NCBI GenBank assembly: GCA_036015235.1
Contig: CP107926.1
Span: 8,737,501 to 8,801,500 of the forward strand
Direction of reading: 5' to 3'
Origin: Streptomyces sp. NBC_00433
GTDB lineage: Bacteria; Actinomycetota; Actinomycetes; Streptomycetales; Streptomycetaceae
Length of the DNA stretch: 64,000 nucleotides
Positions 35,908 through 45,210 of this stretch are shown piece by piece. A program made the position numbers and the translations under genes. The notes beneath the pieces were generated by a model. That model ran no database searches. It was not told the DNA's origin and saw nothing but the letters and a program-made list of their open reading frames with translations. The number at the start of each line of letters is the position of its first letter. Position 1 is the stretch's first letter.

Positions 35908-36756
35908 GTGGACACCAACGACCTGCTGCCAATAGGGCAGTTCGCCCAGGCCACCGGCTTGTCGGTGACAACCCTGCGGCACTACGACACCACCGGCGTG
36001 CTGCCACCCGCGGCCACCGACCCCGGCACCGGCTACCGCTACTACGCCCGCGACCAGGTCGGCCGCGCCCAACTGGTCCGAGCCCTGCGCCAACTCGACG
36101 TCCCCGTCGAGCAGATCCGCACCCTGCTCGACCGCCACGCCGCCGGCGCCGACATCGTCCCCGACCTCGACGCCCGCGTCGGCGCCGCCGCCCGCCGGGT
36201 CGGCGACCAGCACGTCATCCTGCGCGGCCTGGCCGCGGCCCTCACCGATGGAGCCGCCATGACCCCCGACATCACCCTCGTCCGCCGAGGCCCGATCCAC
36301 GCCCTGGCCTACCGCGGCACCATCGGCGCTGCCGGCCTCGACACCTTCGCCCGGTCCGCCTACCGCGCGCTCTACGCCGAAGCGGGCAAGGGCCCGCTCG
36401 CCCTGCCGGCACCGGCCTTCATCCGCTACCACGCACCCCTGACCGACGACGCCACGGCCGAGGTCGAGGCCTGCCTGCCGTACGCCCCGGACGCCACCCC
36501 GCCCGGCGAACCGTCCGACGGCATCCACCTCGTACAGCAGGACGAGACGGCCTTCGCCGGCACGGTGGTCGAAGGCGACGACGCCGCGTACCCCCGGATC
36601 ATGTCGGCCTACGACGCCGTCGCCGCCTGGATCTCCGCCCACGGCTTCGCCTTCGACGGCCCGGCCCAGGAGATATACCACCGCTGGTGCGGCACCCCGG
36701 GGCACCCGCGCAACCGGCTCGAAGTCGGCTGGGCGGTCCGCGACACGCCGGCCTGA
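35908..36756 (+). CDS. MerR family regulator with GyrI-like effector domain
   Basis: 282 residues. MerR DNA-binding domain at residues 6-75 (LLPIGQFAQATGLSVTTLRH, YDTTGVLPP, GYRYYARDQV) and a coiled linker. A C-terminal GyrI/BltR-like ligand domain follows (from about 118; GPIHALAYRG, VGWAVRD). Such proteins sense drugs or hydrophobic ligands. GTG 35908 is favoured by its promoter, which predicts a leaderless mRNA. Confidence 0.88.
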   Translation: MDTNDLLPIGQFAQATGLSVTTLRHYDTTGVLPPAATDPGTGYRYYARDQVGRAQLVRALRQLDVPVEQIRTLLDRHAAGADIVPDLDARVGAAARRVGDQHVILRGLAAALTDGAAMTPDITLVRRGPIHALAYRGTIGAAGLDTFARSAYRALYAEAGKGPLALPAPAFIRYHAPLTDDATAEVEACLPYAPDATPPGEPSDGIHLVQQDETAFAGTVVEGDDAAYPRIMSAYDAVAAWISAHGFAFDGPAQEIYHRWCGTPGHPRNRLEVGWAVRDTPA

Positions 36757-36768
36757 CGCCCTGCCCAA

Positions 36769-36800
36769 CGCCCCCCGACCCCGCCAGGGGCCGGGGGGCG
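36769..36800. terminator. Bidirectional hairpin terminator
   Basis: Stem CGCCCCCCGACCCC / GGGGCCGGGGGGCG with one mismatch and a GCCA loop, between the convergent MerR and response-regulator genes. Confidence 0.75.
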
Positions 36801-36823
36801 CAACTCTGTCCGCCGCGAGGCTT

Positions 36824-37438
36824 CTACGTGATCCAGCCCGCCTCGTGGGCGATCCGGATCGCGTCGATGCGGTTGCGTGCCGAGAGTTTGGTGACGCTGG
36901 TGGTGAGGTAATTGCGGACGGTGCCGGGGGAGAGGCACATGATGTCGGATATCTCATGCGGCTCGGCCCCGGTCGCGGCCATGCGCAGGACATTGAGTTC
37001 GCGGTCGGTGAGGGGACACTCCCCGGCGTCCCAGGCGGCGAGGGCGAGTTCGGGGTCGATGGTGCGCTGGCCGGCCGCGACCCGGCGGATGGTCTCGGCG
37101 AGCTGGTGCGGCGGGGCGTCCTTCAGGAGGAAGCCGGTGACGCGGGCGTCGAGTGCGCGGCGCAGGGTCCCGGGCCGGCCCAGGCTGGTGAGGATGAGGC
37201 ATCGGCAGGTGGGCAGCTTCTCGTTGAGCAGGGTGACGGCCGTGAGGCCGTCGAGCCCGGGCAGGTCGATGTCGATGACGGCGACATCGGGTGTGTGGAG
37301 GAGCGCGGTGTCGAGGATCTCGTCACCGCGGCCGACGTCGGCGACGATGCTGAGATCGTCCTCGAGTTCGAGAAGGGCGACGAGTGCCCCGCGGACCATC
37401 TGTACGTCTTCGGCTAATAGGATCTTGAGTTTCCTCAT
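36824..37438 (-). CDS. NarL/DesR-type response regulator
   Basis: 204 residues. Receiver domain (KILLAEDVQMVRGALVALL; phosphoacceptor in VAVIDIDLPGLDG; FLLKDAPP). LuxR helix-turn-helix (CPLTDRELNVLRMAATG, EISDIMCLSPGTVRNYLTT). ATG 37438. Its expected kinase, immediately upstream, is broken (next entry), so it may be orphaned, inactive, or driven by another donor. Confidence 0.92.
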   Translation of the reverse strand: MRKLKILLAEDVQMVRGALVALLELEDDLSIVADVGRGDEILDTALLHTPDVAVIDIDLPGLDGLTAVTLLNEKLPTCRCLILTSLGRPGTLRRALDARVTGFLLKDAPPHQLAETIRRVAAGQRTIDPELALAAWDAGECPLTDRELNVLRMAATGAEPHEISDIMCLSPGTVRNYLTTSVTKLSARNRIDAIRIAHEAGWIT

Positions 37439-37476
37439 GCCGCCCCCATAGATCGACAGTTGTTCCGGTCAGATGC

Positions 37477-38199
37477 TTAGCTGACGGGCTGCTCGGGCGA
37501 TCTCCGCAAGCAGCTCCTGGGCCGTGCCGCAGGTCCGGCGCCGGCAGGTCGGTCAGCCGCCGGGCGCCGTGCGTTGTCGAGCAGGGCCGAGACGACCAGG
37601 TGGAACCGGCCGTCGTCGACCATCTCCATACGGATCGAGCCGCCGGTGTCGACGGCGGCCGGCAGCGCCCGCGCGGAGGCGGTCTCCGTCGCCGGCGACC
37701 TGACACGGTAACCCCGTGCGAGGGAACGGATGTCGGACATCGCCTCCCGTGAGATGCCCAGGAGCGACAGGCGCGTCGTACCGTGGACGGCCGAGCCGGC
37801 GAGGAAGGTCGCCCCGGTGCGCCCGGCGGCGGTCCGCCAGGTCGCGTGGGTGCGCGGGCAGTTGGGGCGGACCAGCGCGGCGGGGACCGGGGACAGCGCC
37901 CAAGCGGTGGTGCCGGCGAACAGCAGCAGGCAGGATCCGGCCCGGAACCCCGCATCCGCCCCCCAACTATGTCCGAAAAAAGCGCACGGCAGGACGACGC
38001 ACAGCCCTTGCGCGGACAGCGTCGCGACCCGGTGCGTGCGTGGCGGGTGCGGTGCGTCCGGTGCGGTGCGCAGATACCCGGTGGTGAACACGCCGGCAAC
38101 GAAAAGGGCCTCGACGCTGAAGTCGAGGCCCCACGGCCGCCGCCCCGGGCAGGCGCTGAGCAGGGCGATGAGCAGGTAGCAGGCGAGCATCATCGACAT
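37477..38199 (-). pseudogene. Decayed sensor histidine kinase
   Basis: The frame from about 38199 down reads a membrane sensor with helix-like segments (SIMSMMLACYLLIALLSACP, GFRAGSCLLLFAGTTAWALS). Then comes the post-His signature of DesK-type kinases, TTRLSLLGISREAMSDIRSL followed by ARGYRVRSPATE. The catalytic part is nearly gone: after a short MEMVDDG-like piece the frame ends about 50 residues later with no complete N, G1 or G2 boxes. The expected EIHD phospho-His helix is also not recognisable. It precedes the intact response regulator, as a kinase partner normally does. Confidence 0.65.
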
Positions 38200-39168
38200 G
38201 ATCGAGCGGACCGGGTGGGTGAGCGGCGTTCCCAGAGGTCCGCTCCGGCCATGTGCGGGGTCGCCGTCAGGATCGGCTGCGATGACCACCACAAACCTCC
38301 GGGGAGCGAGTGAATCGGACTCGGAAGTGGAGCGACCCGTAGCCGGACGACGGGTCTTGGACCGGGGCTTCTCGCTGATCTGGTACGACAACAGGTCCGG
38401 CTCCCGGCCGTGCGGGCTACGGACACCGGGCCCCGGCCCGGGGCACGGCTGGGGCGCAGATGGTGGCCCGGGCAGACGGGGCGGCCGGCGGGACACAGGT
38501 GGCACACGAGCGACCAGTGCCGCGTCGCCCGCCCCCGCCGCTGTGGCGCGGCGGGCCGGGCTGCGGGCGATCGGCTCGCCCGCTGTCGCGGCCTTCCGGG
38601 ACGACGGTTCTGTCGAGGTTCGATTCACCGCAGTATGCGTGAGCCGCCGGTCCAGCGGTAGTCGGGGTCTCACATGGCGGCGGTCGCCGGGACCGGTTCC
38701 GCGCCCCCCGCGGCGGGGCGGTCGCGTGCGACGAGGCAGGTCAGAATGCCGCGGCCCGACCGGCAGTGAACAGGCGCTAACCTGCGAGGAATTCCTCCTG
38801 GATTGCGGCGAACCCGTCCCACCGGGCGCGTCCGGGGCAGTGCGGGCGCCGCCGGTGGCGCCGGTGGCGGTGCCCGGGGAGCGCTGCCGGCGGCACTCCC
38901 CGCGGTGCTCCGGCGTACCGGACGCGGTCACCTCGCCCGTCCGGGCGCGGCCGGTGGTCCGATGGGCCGGCGGTGGCTGGTGGGCCCACCGGGATGAGGG
39001 TGATCAGGCCGTTGTGCCCTCCACGGATGGCGGGCGGGGCCGCACGGGTTTTGTTACGGCCGAAGTCGAGAAAAACCCTGTTATCACGATGCCGACGCAG
39101 TCCCCGGGTCTGCTAAACAGTGTCTCCTCTCGCCGCGGTGGCCGCCGAGCCTGATTTAGGGAGCAGCC
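38200..39168. other. 969-bp region without a supported gene; left edge of polyketide cluster
   Basis: Several GC-rich frames are open here but show no family signal, ribosome site or normal codon pattern. The right 120 bp are markedly AT-richer (TTTTGTTACGG, GAGAAAAACCCTGTTATCAC) and probably carry the promoter of the MarR gene. I see no insertion sequence or attachment site. Confidence 0.5.
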
Positions 39169-39669
39169 ATGACTACTGGCCCGATCCTCGATCCGCGGGT
39201 CCTCGGTAGAGCCGAGACGGCCCACCGGGCGCTGCTGGACGCCGTCCTGGGGGAGGCCGGCGCCTCGCACCAGCAGTGGATCGCACTCAACATCAGCACG
39301 CTGAGCCCGACACAACTGGACCGGGACCGGCTGGTCGCCCGGCTGGCGATCGCGACGAAGGTGGACCGGCATTCGGCCGCCGCCGTGGTCGGCGAACTGC
39401 TGGCGGCGGGACTGCTGGCGATCGTGCCCGGCGGGGGCTGCCCGGTCCGTGCCACCGCCGAGGGGCTGGAGTTCCAGCGCCGCATCCGGGGCGTGTTCGA
39501 CGAGGCCATCACCCGGCTCTACCTCGGCATTCCGGCGGAGGACCTGACGGTCACCAGCCGCACCCTGGTGGAGATGACCGCCCGGATCGACGCCGAGCTG
39601 CTGGAGCGTCCGCCGGCCCGGCGCACCGGCTGGCGGGTCCCGCCGGCGGCACCCGGCGCAGCGGTGTGA
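39169..39669 (+). CDS. MarR-like winged-helix regulator
   Basis: 166 residues. ARLAIATKVDRHSAAAVVGE and LLAAGLLAIVPGGGCPVRAT fit the recognition helix and wing of MarR proteins, with helical dimerisation ends. The ATG at 39169 has GGGAGC upstream. It is the first + strand gene before the polyketide genes and could be a cluster regulator; it could also be a boundary gene. Confidence 0.65.
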   Translation: MTTGPILDPRVLGRAETAHRALLDAVLGEAGASHQQWIALNISTLSPTQLDRDRLVARLAIATKVDRHSAAAVVGELLAAGLLAIVPGGGCPVRATAEGLEFQRRIRGVFDEAITRLYLGIPAEDLTVTSRTLVEMTARIDAELLERPPARRTGWRVPPAAPGAAV

Positions 39670-40162
39670 GACCGGTTCCCGCGCACCGCCGGGGAGCGGG
39701 GATTGACGCCGGCTCAGGGCACGTGTCACGATAACGGCCAACGGCAGATTTGTGCCCCGATCCGAATCCGCCGTCCTCCTGAACAGCCCCGCACGATGCG
39801 GCCGGACCTGCGGTTCCGTGCGATGACGTAGTTCGGTAACCGGCGGCGCCTCCTGCGCCGCTTTTTTCGTGCCCCCGACTCCCGCCAGGTTCCCGCAGGC
39901 GTCGCCCGCGCGGCGCCACGCTGCTTCCGCGGCCGGGCCCTGCCCGTAGAGCGGCCTCCCCGCGCGGATCCGCCCGGCCGCGGATTCCCCAGCCCCACCG
40001 CCGGCCCTGTCGCCGCTCCCGCGTATTGCCGCCCGCGGGCGGTGACGGGCCGGTCGATCGCGGTCCGGCCCGTCACTTCCCACCCGCGCCGCCGCCTGGT
40101 TCGTATCCGGATCGGGGCGGGCGGGTCTTTCCTGTCCTTCCTCCCGCTGAAGGGAAGTCGCT
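39670..40162. other. 493-bp intergenic region with terminator and possible small RNA
   Basis: Holds a strong intrinsic terminator at 39843-39867 that is 174 bp beyond the MarR stop, with structured sequence in between. The remaining 295 bp up to the first cluster gene must contain the promoter for the cluster's left operon. No gene seen. Confidence 0.5.
39843..39867 (+). terminator. Rho-independent terminator with T-run
   Basis: GCGGCGC-CTCCT-GCGCCGC followed by TTTTTT. One of the few T-tailed terminators in the window. It may end the MarR transcript or a small RNA from about 39720. Confidence 0.8.
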
Positions 40163-40480
40163 GTGAGCTCGATTGCTGGAACGTGGGATGTGACCGTGAA
40201 GTCCCCGGTGGGTGATCTGGCGGTGGTCTACACCTTCACCGATGCCGCCGGCCTGGTGGCGGGCACCGCCGCCAGTGACGCCGAGACGGTGTCGCTGGCG
40301 AATGTGGTCAGCAAGGAGACCCCGGAGGGCCGCCAGGTGACCTGGCGCCAGTCGGTGACCAAGCCCGCGAAGCTGAACCTCGAATTCGACGTCACCTTCG
40401 CCGGTGACACCCTGTCCGGCTATTCCAAGGTCAGCCGGCTGCTGCCGAAGATCGGCGTCACGGGATCGCGTCGGGCCTGA
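40163..40480 (+). CDS. Small lipocalin-like/beta-rich protein of the cluster
   Basis: 105 residues: IAGTWDVTVKSPVGDLAVVY opening, alternating strands, then QVTWRQSVTKP, FDVTFAGDTLSGYSK. The G-x-W start and strand pattern suggest a small beta-barrel that binds a hydrophobic ligand or works as a cyclase/isomerase accessory. No family is confidently assigned. GTG 40163 with GAAGGGAAG upstream. First gene of the cluster proper; a second small beta-rich protein sits at 54125. Confidence 0.68.
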   Translation: MSSIAGTWDVTVKSPVGDLAVVYTFTDAAGLVAGTAASDAETVSLANVVSKETPEGRQVTWRQSVTKPAKLNLEFDVTFAGDTLSGYSKVSRLLPKIGVTGSRRA

Positions 40481-40638
40481 CGGCTGCCGGCTGCTCGGAC
40501 CGGGCGGCGGCCCTTGGCGGCCCCGGCCGCCGGAGCGTGGGCGAAGGCCCCGATCCCTTCGGGCGGCCCCTTCGAGCGACCTCTTTGAGCGATTCCTTCA
40601 AGTGATCCCTTCGATCGATCCCTTCAAGACAGGGCGGT

Positions 40639-42264
40639 ATGGGCGTGGACACGGCGGACAGTGCGGTTGCAGACGTGGATACGGACGTTGTCGTGGTGGG
40701 TGCGGGTCCCGTCGGTCTGATGCTCGCTTGCGAGCTGCGGCTGGGCGGGGCACGGGTGATCGTCCTGGAGAGCCTGGTCTCACCGACCACCGAGTCGCGC
40801 GCGTCGACGCTGCACGCGCGGACGTTGGAGTTCTTCGATCAGCGCGGCCTGCTGGATCAGCTCGGCTCGCCGCCGGTCCAGTCGTCCGGGCACTTCGGCG
40901 GGATCCCGCTGGACTTCAGCGGGCTGCCGACCCGCTTCCCCGGGCAGTACAAGGTGCTGCAGGCGCGGGTGGAGGAAGTGCTGGCGCGGCGCGCGACCGA
41001 CCTGGGCGCCGACATCCGGCGCGAGCACGAGGTGTGCGGCCTGGAGGCCGGCGCCGACGCGGTCCGGGTGCGTGCGCGGACCCCGGCCGGTCCGGTCGGG
41101 CTGGCGGCGCGCTACGTGGTCGGCTGTGACGGCGAAGACAGCACCGTGCGGGTGCTGGCCGGCATCGACTTCCCCGGCACGGCCGGTACGCACGAGCTGC
41201 TGCGCGCGGACATCACCGGCATCGAGATCGCGGATCGCCGGTTCGAGCGGCTGCCCGACGGTCTCGCGATCGCCTCGGGACTGCCGAACGGTGCCACGCG
41301 CGTGATGGTCTCGGCCTTCGGCCGCCCGGTCGTGTCGCGCATGGGGGCGCCGGAGTTCGACGAGATCTGCGCGGTCTGGCAGCAGGTCACCGGCGACGAC
41401 ATCGCGCACGGCACGCCGATCTGGCGCAACGCCTTCGACGACACCAGCCGGCTGGCCGGGCGCCTGCGCTCCGGCCGGGTCCTGCTGGCCGGCGACGCCG
41501 CGCACGTCCAGATGCCCTCCGGCGGCCAGGCGATCAACCTGGGTCTCCAGGACGCCGCGAACCTGGGCTGGAAGCTGGCGGCGGTGTCCACCGGCGCCGC
41601 GCCCGAGGAACTCCTGGAGACCTACCACGAGGAGCGGCACGAGGTCGCCCGCCGCGTGCTGGGCAACATCCGGGCCCAGGGAATGCTGCTGCTCGGCGGC
41701 CCCGAGGTCGACGCGACACGCACCGTGCTGCGCGAACTGATCGGCTACCGGGAGGTCAACGACCGACTGGCGGCGATGATCGCCGGCGTCGACGTCCGCT
41801 ACGCCATCGGCGACGGCGCCGCTTCCGGCGAGGGCGCCGACCGGCAGCCTTCGCCGGCCGGTGCGGCGGTCCCGCACGCCGATCTGACCGTCACCAGCAC
41901 CACCGCTGCTGCTGGTGCGCCCGGGACGGTCCCGGTGACCACGGCGGCGCTGCTGCGGTCGGGCCGGGGCGTACTGCTGGACCTGGCCGACTGCGCGGGT
42001 CGCCACGAGTGGCTGACCGGTCGTCTGGCGCCGTTCGCGGCGCGGGTCGACCTGGTGGCCGCCACCTTGCCGGCAGCTGATGTCGGTGGCCTTTTCGGCG
42101 GGTGGGAAACGCTGTTGGTGCGCCCGGACGGATATGTGGCGTGGGTGGGTGACCGCTATTCCGACCCCGGACCGGCCGTGGATTCCTGGTTCGGTTCCGC
42201 GGCGGGTGACGGGGTCGCTGGTTCGGTATCTGGTGTCGTTCCTGTTCGAGTCGGTTCTCTGTGA
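40639..42264 (+). CDS. FAD-dependent aromatic polyketide monooxygenase
   Basis: 541 residues, class A flavoprotein hydroxylase. GAGPVG dinucleotide motif near residue 20, DG motif VVGCDGEDSTVR, GD motif RVLLAGDAAHVQMPSGG, then a thioredoxin-like C-terminal domain from about 400. The family hydroxylates or carries out Baeyer-Villiger oxidation of anthraquinone- or angucycline-type cores with NAD(P)H and O2. ATG 40639. The halogenase starts 14 bp after its stop, so the two are cotranscribed. Confidence 0.9.
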   Translation: MGVDTADSAVADVDTDVVVVGAGPVGLMLACELRLGGARVIVLESLVSPTTESRASTLHARTLEFFDQRGLLDQLGSPPVQSSGHFGGIPLDFSGLPTRFPGQYKVLQARVEEVLARRATDLGADIRREHEVCGLEAGADAVRVRARTPAGPVGLAARYVVGCDGEDSTVRVLAGIDFPGTAGTHELLRADITGIEIADRRFERLPDGLAIASGLPNGATRVMVSAFGRPVVSRMGAPEFDEICAVWQQVTGDDIAHGTPIWRNAFDDTSRLAGRLRSGRVLLAGDAAHVQMPSGGQAINLGLQDAANLGWKLAAVSTGAAPEELLETYHEERHEVARRVLGNIRAQGMLLLGGPEVDATRTVLRELIGYREVNDRLAAMIAGVDVRYAIGDGAASGEGADRQPSPAGAAVPHADLTVTSTTAAAGAPGTVPVTTAALLRSGRGVLLDLADCAGRHEWLTGRLAPFAARVDLVAATLPAADVGGLFGGWETLLVRPDGYVAWVGDRYSDPGPAVDSWFGSAAGDGVAGSVSGVVPVRVGSL

Positions 42265-42277
42265 GGGGAGTTGTGTG

Positions 42278-43939
42278 ATGGTGGGTGTTGGTGGGGTGCG
42301 GGTGTGTGATGTGTTTGTGTTGGGTTCGGGGTTGGCGGGGTCGACGGTTGCGACGGTGTTGGCGTCGCAGGGTGTGAGTGTGGTGTTGGTGGATGCGGGG
42401 TCGCATCCGCGGATGGCGATCGGTGAGTCGCAGACGCCGCAGTTGGCGGAGTGGTTGCATATTCTGGCGGAGCGGTATGGGGTGCCGGAGTTGGCGTCGT
42501 TGGCGAAGGTGGGGGTGACGAATCGTGTGGTGGGGCCTTCGCATGGGGTGAAGGTGCATTTTGGTTTTCAGCGGCATGTGGTGGGTGTGGAGCCGGATCC
42601 GGCGGAGTCGACGCAGTTCGCGATTCCGCGGGTGTTGGCGCAGAATTCGCATATGTTCCGGCAGGACACGGATTCGTGGATGTTCCATACGGCGGTGCGG
42701 TATGGGGTGGAGGTTCGTCAGCAGTGGCGGGCTGAGGATCTGGAGTTCGATGCGGATGGTGTGACGGTGACGGGGGCGAATGGTGAGGTGTTCCGGGCGA
42801 GGTATCTGATCGATGCTTCGGGGTTCCGTTCGTTGTTGGCGGAGAAGTTTGATCTGCGGGAGAAGCCGGCGCGGTTCAAGCATCATTCGCGGTCGTTGTT
42901 CAATCATTACATCGGGATCAAGCCGTACGATGATGTGGTGGATGTTCCGCGGGAGCATCGTCCGCCGATCAAGTGGCACAAGGGGACGATGCATCACATG
43001 ATCGACCGGGGGTGGTTGTGGATCATCCCGTTCAACAACTACAAGAAGTCGAAGAATCCGTTGGTGAGTGTGGGTCTGCAGTTGGACGAGCGGGTGTATC
43101 CGAAGCCGGAGGGTGTGACGCCGCAGGAGGAGTTCGATTCGTTCCTGGAGAAGTATCCGGCGATCAAGCGGCAGTTCGAGGGTGCGCGGCCGGTGCGTGA
43201 GTGGGTGTCGACGGGGCGGTTGCAGTATTCGTCGCGGAAGTCGGTGGGTTACCGGTGGTGTTTGATGTCGCATGCGGCGGGGTTCATCGACCCGTTGTTC
43301 TCGCGTGGGCTGTCGAACACGATGGAGGTCGTGGACGCTCTGGCGTCGCGGGTGTTGCAGGCGTTGAAGGACGATGACTTCTCCGAGGAGCGGTTCGAGT
43401 ATGTGGAGAAGCTCGAGGCGGGTCTGCTGGACTTCAACGACGATCTGGTGAACAGTGCGTTGATCTCGTTCTCGCACTTCCGGTTGTGGAATGCGGTGTT
43501 CCGGGTGTGGGGGTGTTTCATCACTCCGGGTGTGATGCGGTTGACCGGTGCGCGGCTGCGGTATGTGGTGGACGGGGACAACAAGCATTTCCAGGCGTTG
43601 GAGAAGACGGAGAATCCGGGGTTGTGGTGGCCGGAGAGTACGACGTTCCAGCGTATTCTCGAGGTGACGGCGGAGACGTGTGAGAAGTACGAGGTCGGTG
43701 AGCTGACCGGTGACGAGGCTGCGGACATCATCTTGAAGGTGGTGCAGGACAGCCCGGAGGTGAATCCGACGTTCGGGTGGAAGGATCCGGCGACGCGGTT
43801 CGTCGCGCCGAACACGCTGCATGTGGCGCGGTTCGTGCGGTGGGGGTTGTTCTCGGCGGGTCCGGATATGCGGAAGCTGACCCGTTTCGTGGTGTCCGGC
43901 GGGGTCAAGGCCGGTCCGCGTGCGCGGAAGCTGCTCTAG
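42278..43939 (+). CDS. Flavin-dependent halogenase 1
   Basis: 553 residues of the tryptophan-halogenase-like superfamily. GSGLAG at 16-21, GES at 49-51, a Lys at about 92 in the position of the haloamine-forming lysine (HGVKVHFGF), and the WxWxIP signature at 246-251 (GWLWIIP). It uses FADH2 from a partner reductase; the next gene encodes one. Start ATG 42278 behind GAGGGGAG. About 50 percent of residues look alike to the halogenase at 58183 by eye. Codon use is odd: third positions are nearly all G or T, unlike most other genes here. Substrate probably the polyketide. Confidence 0.88.
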   Translation: MVGVGGVRVCDVFVLGSGLAGSTVATVLASQGVSVVLVDAGSHPRMAIGESQTPQLAEWLHILAERYGVPELASLAKVGVTNRVVGPSHGVKVHFGFQRHVVGVEPDPAESTQFAIPRVLAQNSHMFRQDTDSWMFHTAVRYGVEVRQQWRAEDLEFDADGVTVTGANGEVFRARYLIDASGFRSLLAEKFDLREKPARFKHHSRSLFNHYIGIKPYDDVVDVPREHRPPIKWHKGTMHHMIDRGWLWIIPFNNYKKSKNPLVSVGLQLDERVYPKPEGVTPQEEFDSFLEKYPAIKRQFEGARPVREWVSTGRLQYSSRKSVGYRWCLMSHAAGFIDPLFSRGLSNTMEVVDALASRVLQALKDDDFSEERFEYVEKLEAGLLDFNDDLVNSALISFSHFRLWNAVFRVWGCFITPGVMRLTGARLRYVVDGDNKHFQALEKTENPGLWWPESTTFQRILEVTAETCEKYEVGELTGDEAADIILKVVQDSPEVNPTFGWKDPATRFVAPNTLHVARFVRWGLFSAGPDMRKLTRFVVSGGVKAGPRARKLL

Positions 43940-43941
43940 TG

Positions 43942-44601
43942 GTGTCCGGGGCGGGGCCGGGCGCTTCCGCGGCCGGCGCTCCCGCGTCCGCTCCCGCGTC
44001 GGCCTCCGCGCCGGCGCCGGCGGGGGCGTCCGTGCCGGTGGGTGCGGGTGTGGGTGCGGACGGGGTGGTCGAGGCGGCGCATCATGTGTTTCCCGCGGAC
44101 GGGCGGTCGTTGCGGCGGGTGTGCGGGATGTTCGTCACGGGGGTGACGGTGATCTCGGCGGGTGAGGGCGAGGACGGTGACGGGACGACGGTGAACTCGT
44201 TCACGTCGGTGTCGTTGGATCCGCCGCTGGTGTTGTTCTGTATCCATCGTGAGTCGCGGCTGCGCGGGGAGTTGACGCGTGGCGGGCGGTTCGCGGTGAA
44301 TCTGCTGGCGCGTCGTCATGAGCAGTTGGCGCAGGTCTTCGCAGGGAGGCAGGCGCCGGCTGCGGGGCGGGTGTTCTCGGCGTGGAGTGCGCGGGGGGTG
44401 CCGGTGCTGGGTGAGTCGCTGGCGTATATGGATTGTGATGTCCGTGCGGAGTATCCGGGCGGTGATCACATGATCGTGGTGGGCGAGGTCGTGGAGTTGG
44501 GTGTGCACCGGCGCCGGCAGGAGCCGCTGACGTTCTTCGAGGGGTCTTTCGGCCGCTTGGAGGAGGAGTTGCGCGCGGCGTACGCCAGGTGGGACGGCTG
44601 A
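43942..44601 (+). CDS. Flavin reductase (HpaC/DIM6-NTAB family)
   Basis: 219 residues. An Ala/Pro-rich disordered N-terminal 45 residues precedes the domain: RRVCGMFVTGVTVISAG, TVNSFTSVSLDPPLVLFCIH, RFAVNLLARRHEQLAQVFAG, DCDVRAEYPGGDHMIVVGEV. It reduces FMN/FAD with NAD(P)H for flavin-dependent oxygenases or halogenases. The start is the GTG at 43942 or 43939, overlapping the halogenase stop, so the two are coupled. Confidence 0.9.
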   Translation: MSGAGPGASAAGAPASAPASASAPAPAGASVPVGAGVGADGVVEAAHHVFPADGRSLRRVCGMFVTGVTVISAGEGEDGDGTTVNSFTSVSLDPPLVLFCIHRESRLRGELTRGGRFAVNLLARRHEQLAQVFAGRQAPAAGRVFSAWSARGVPVLGESLAYMDCDVRAEYPGGDHMIVVGEVVELGVHRRRQEPLTFFEGSFGRLEEELRAAYARWDG

Positions 44602-44612
44602 CCCACCCCCAC

Positions 44613-44668
44613 CCGACCCCCCCGGCCCGACCCCCCCGGCCCGACCCCCCCGGCCCCGACCCCCCCGG
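44613..44668 (+). repeat. 14-bp C-rich tandem repeat
   Basis: Three perfect copies of CCGACCCCCCCGGC and a fourth with an extra C, starting 11 bp after the flavin reductase stop. Confidence 0.8.
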
Positions 44669-44860
44669 TCCCCGGCCCGGGGTGCTCCCGGGCCGCCGGG
44701 TTCCCGGGGTGTCCCTCGCCGGGTGCCCCGGCCCTTCGGGGCGGGGTGCGCGCCCGTTCCCGGGTTCCCGGCCCTCGGGGCGGGGTTCCGCCCGGTTCGC
44801 GGGGCGCCCGCCCCGGGCCCCGTTCGCCGGGGCCCTGGGCCGTAGGCTGGGCCCGGGGCG

Positions 44861-45210
44861 GTGCCGACTGAGCGTCGCGGTGCCCGCTGGGACCTGGCGG
44901 GTGCCTGCCGGGTCCTGGCGGGTGCCTGCCGGGTCCTGGCGGGTGCCTGCCGGGTCCTGGCGGTGTCGGCCGGGTCCTGGTGGTTTCTGCGGGCTGGCGG
45001 TGGCTGCCGTGTCTTGGTGCTGCCGGCCGTTTCGTGATGTCCACCGGAACCTGGTGGTGCCCGCGGTGGGCGGTGCGTGCCGGGGTGTGGTGGTGCCGGG
45101 TGAGCGTGTCGGTGCCGACTGAGCGTCGCGGTGCCCGCTGGGTCCTGGCGGGTGCCTGCCGGGTCCTGGCGGTGTCGGCCGGGTCCTGGTGGTTTCTGCG
45201 GGCTGGCGGT
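44861..45210 (+). repeat. Direct repeat block with internal 21-bp repeats
   Basis: The block starting GTGCCGACTGAGCGTCGCGG occurs at 44861-45001 and again at 45112-45210. The left copy holds three 21-bp units (GGGWCCTGGCGGGTGCCTGC plus C) and the right holds one. Apart from that the copies are almost identical through TTTCTGCGGGCTGGCGG. Confidence 0.8.

Noticed and set aside
38198-39154. 318-codon + strand frame left of the cluster
   Set aside because: No domain, no ribosome site, Arg/Gly/Pro-rich composition typical of non-coding high-GC DNA.
39670-39842. T-box or other named riboswitch upstream of the terminator
   Set aside because: The conserved T-box sequence and other riboswitch cores I know are not present; kept only as an unspecified small-RNA candidate.
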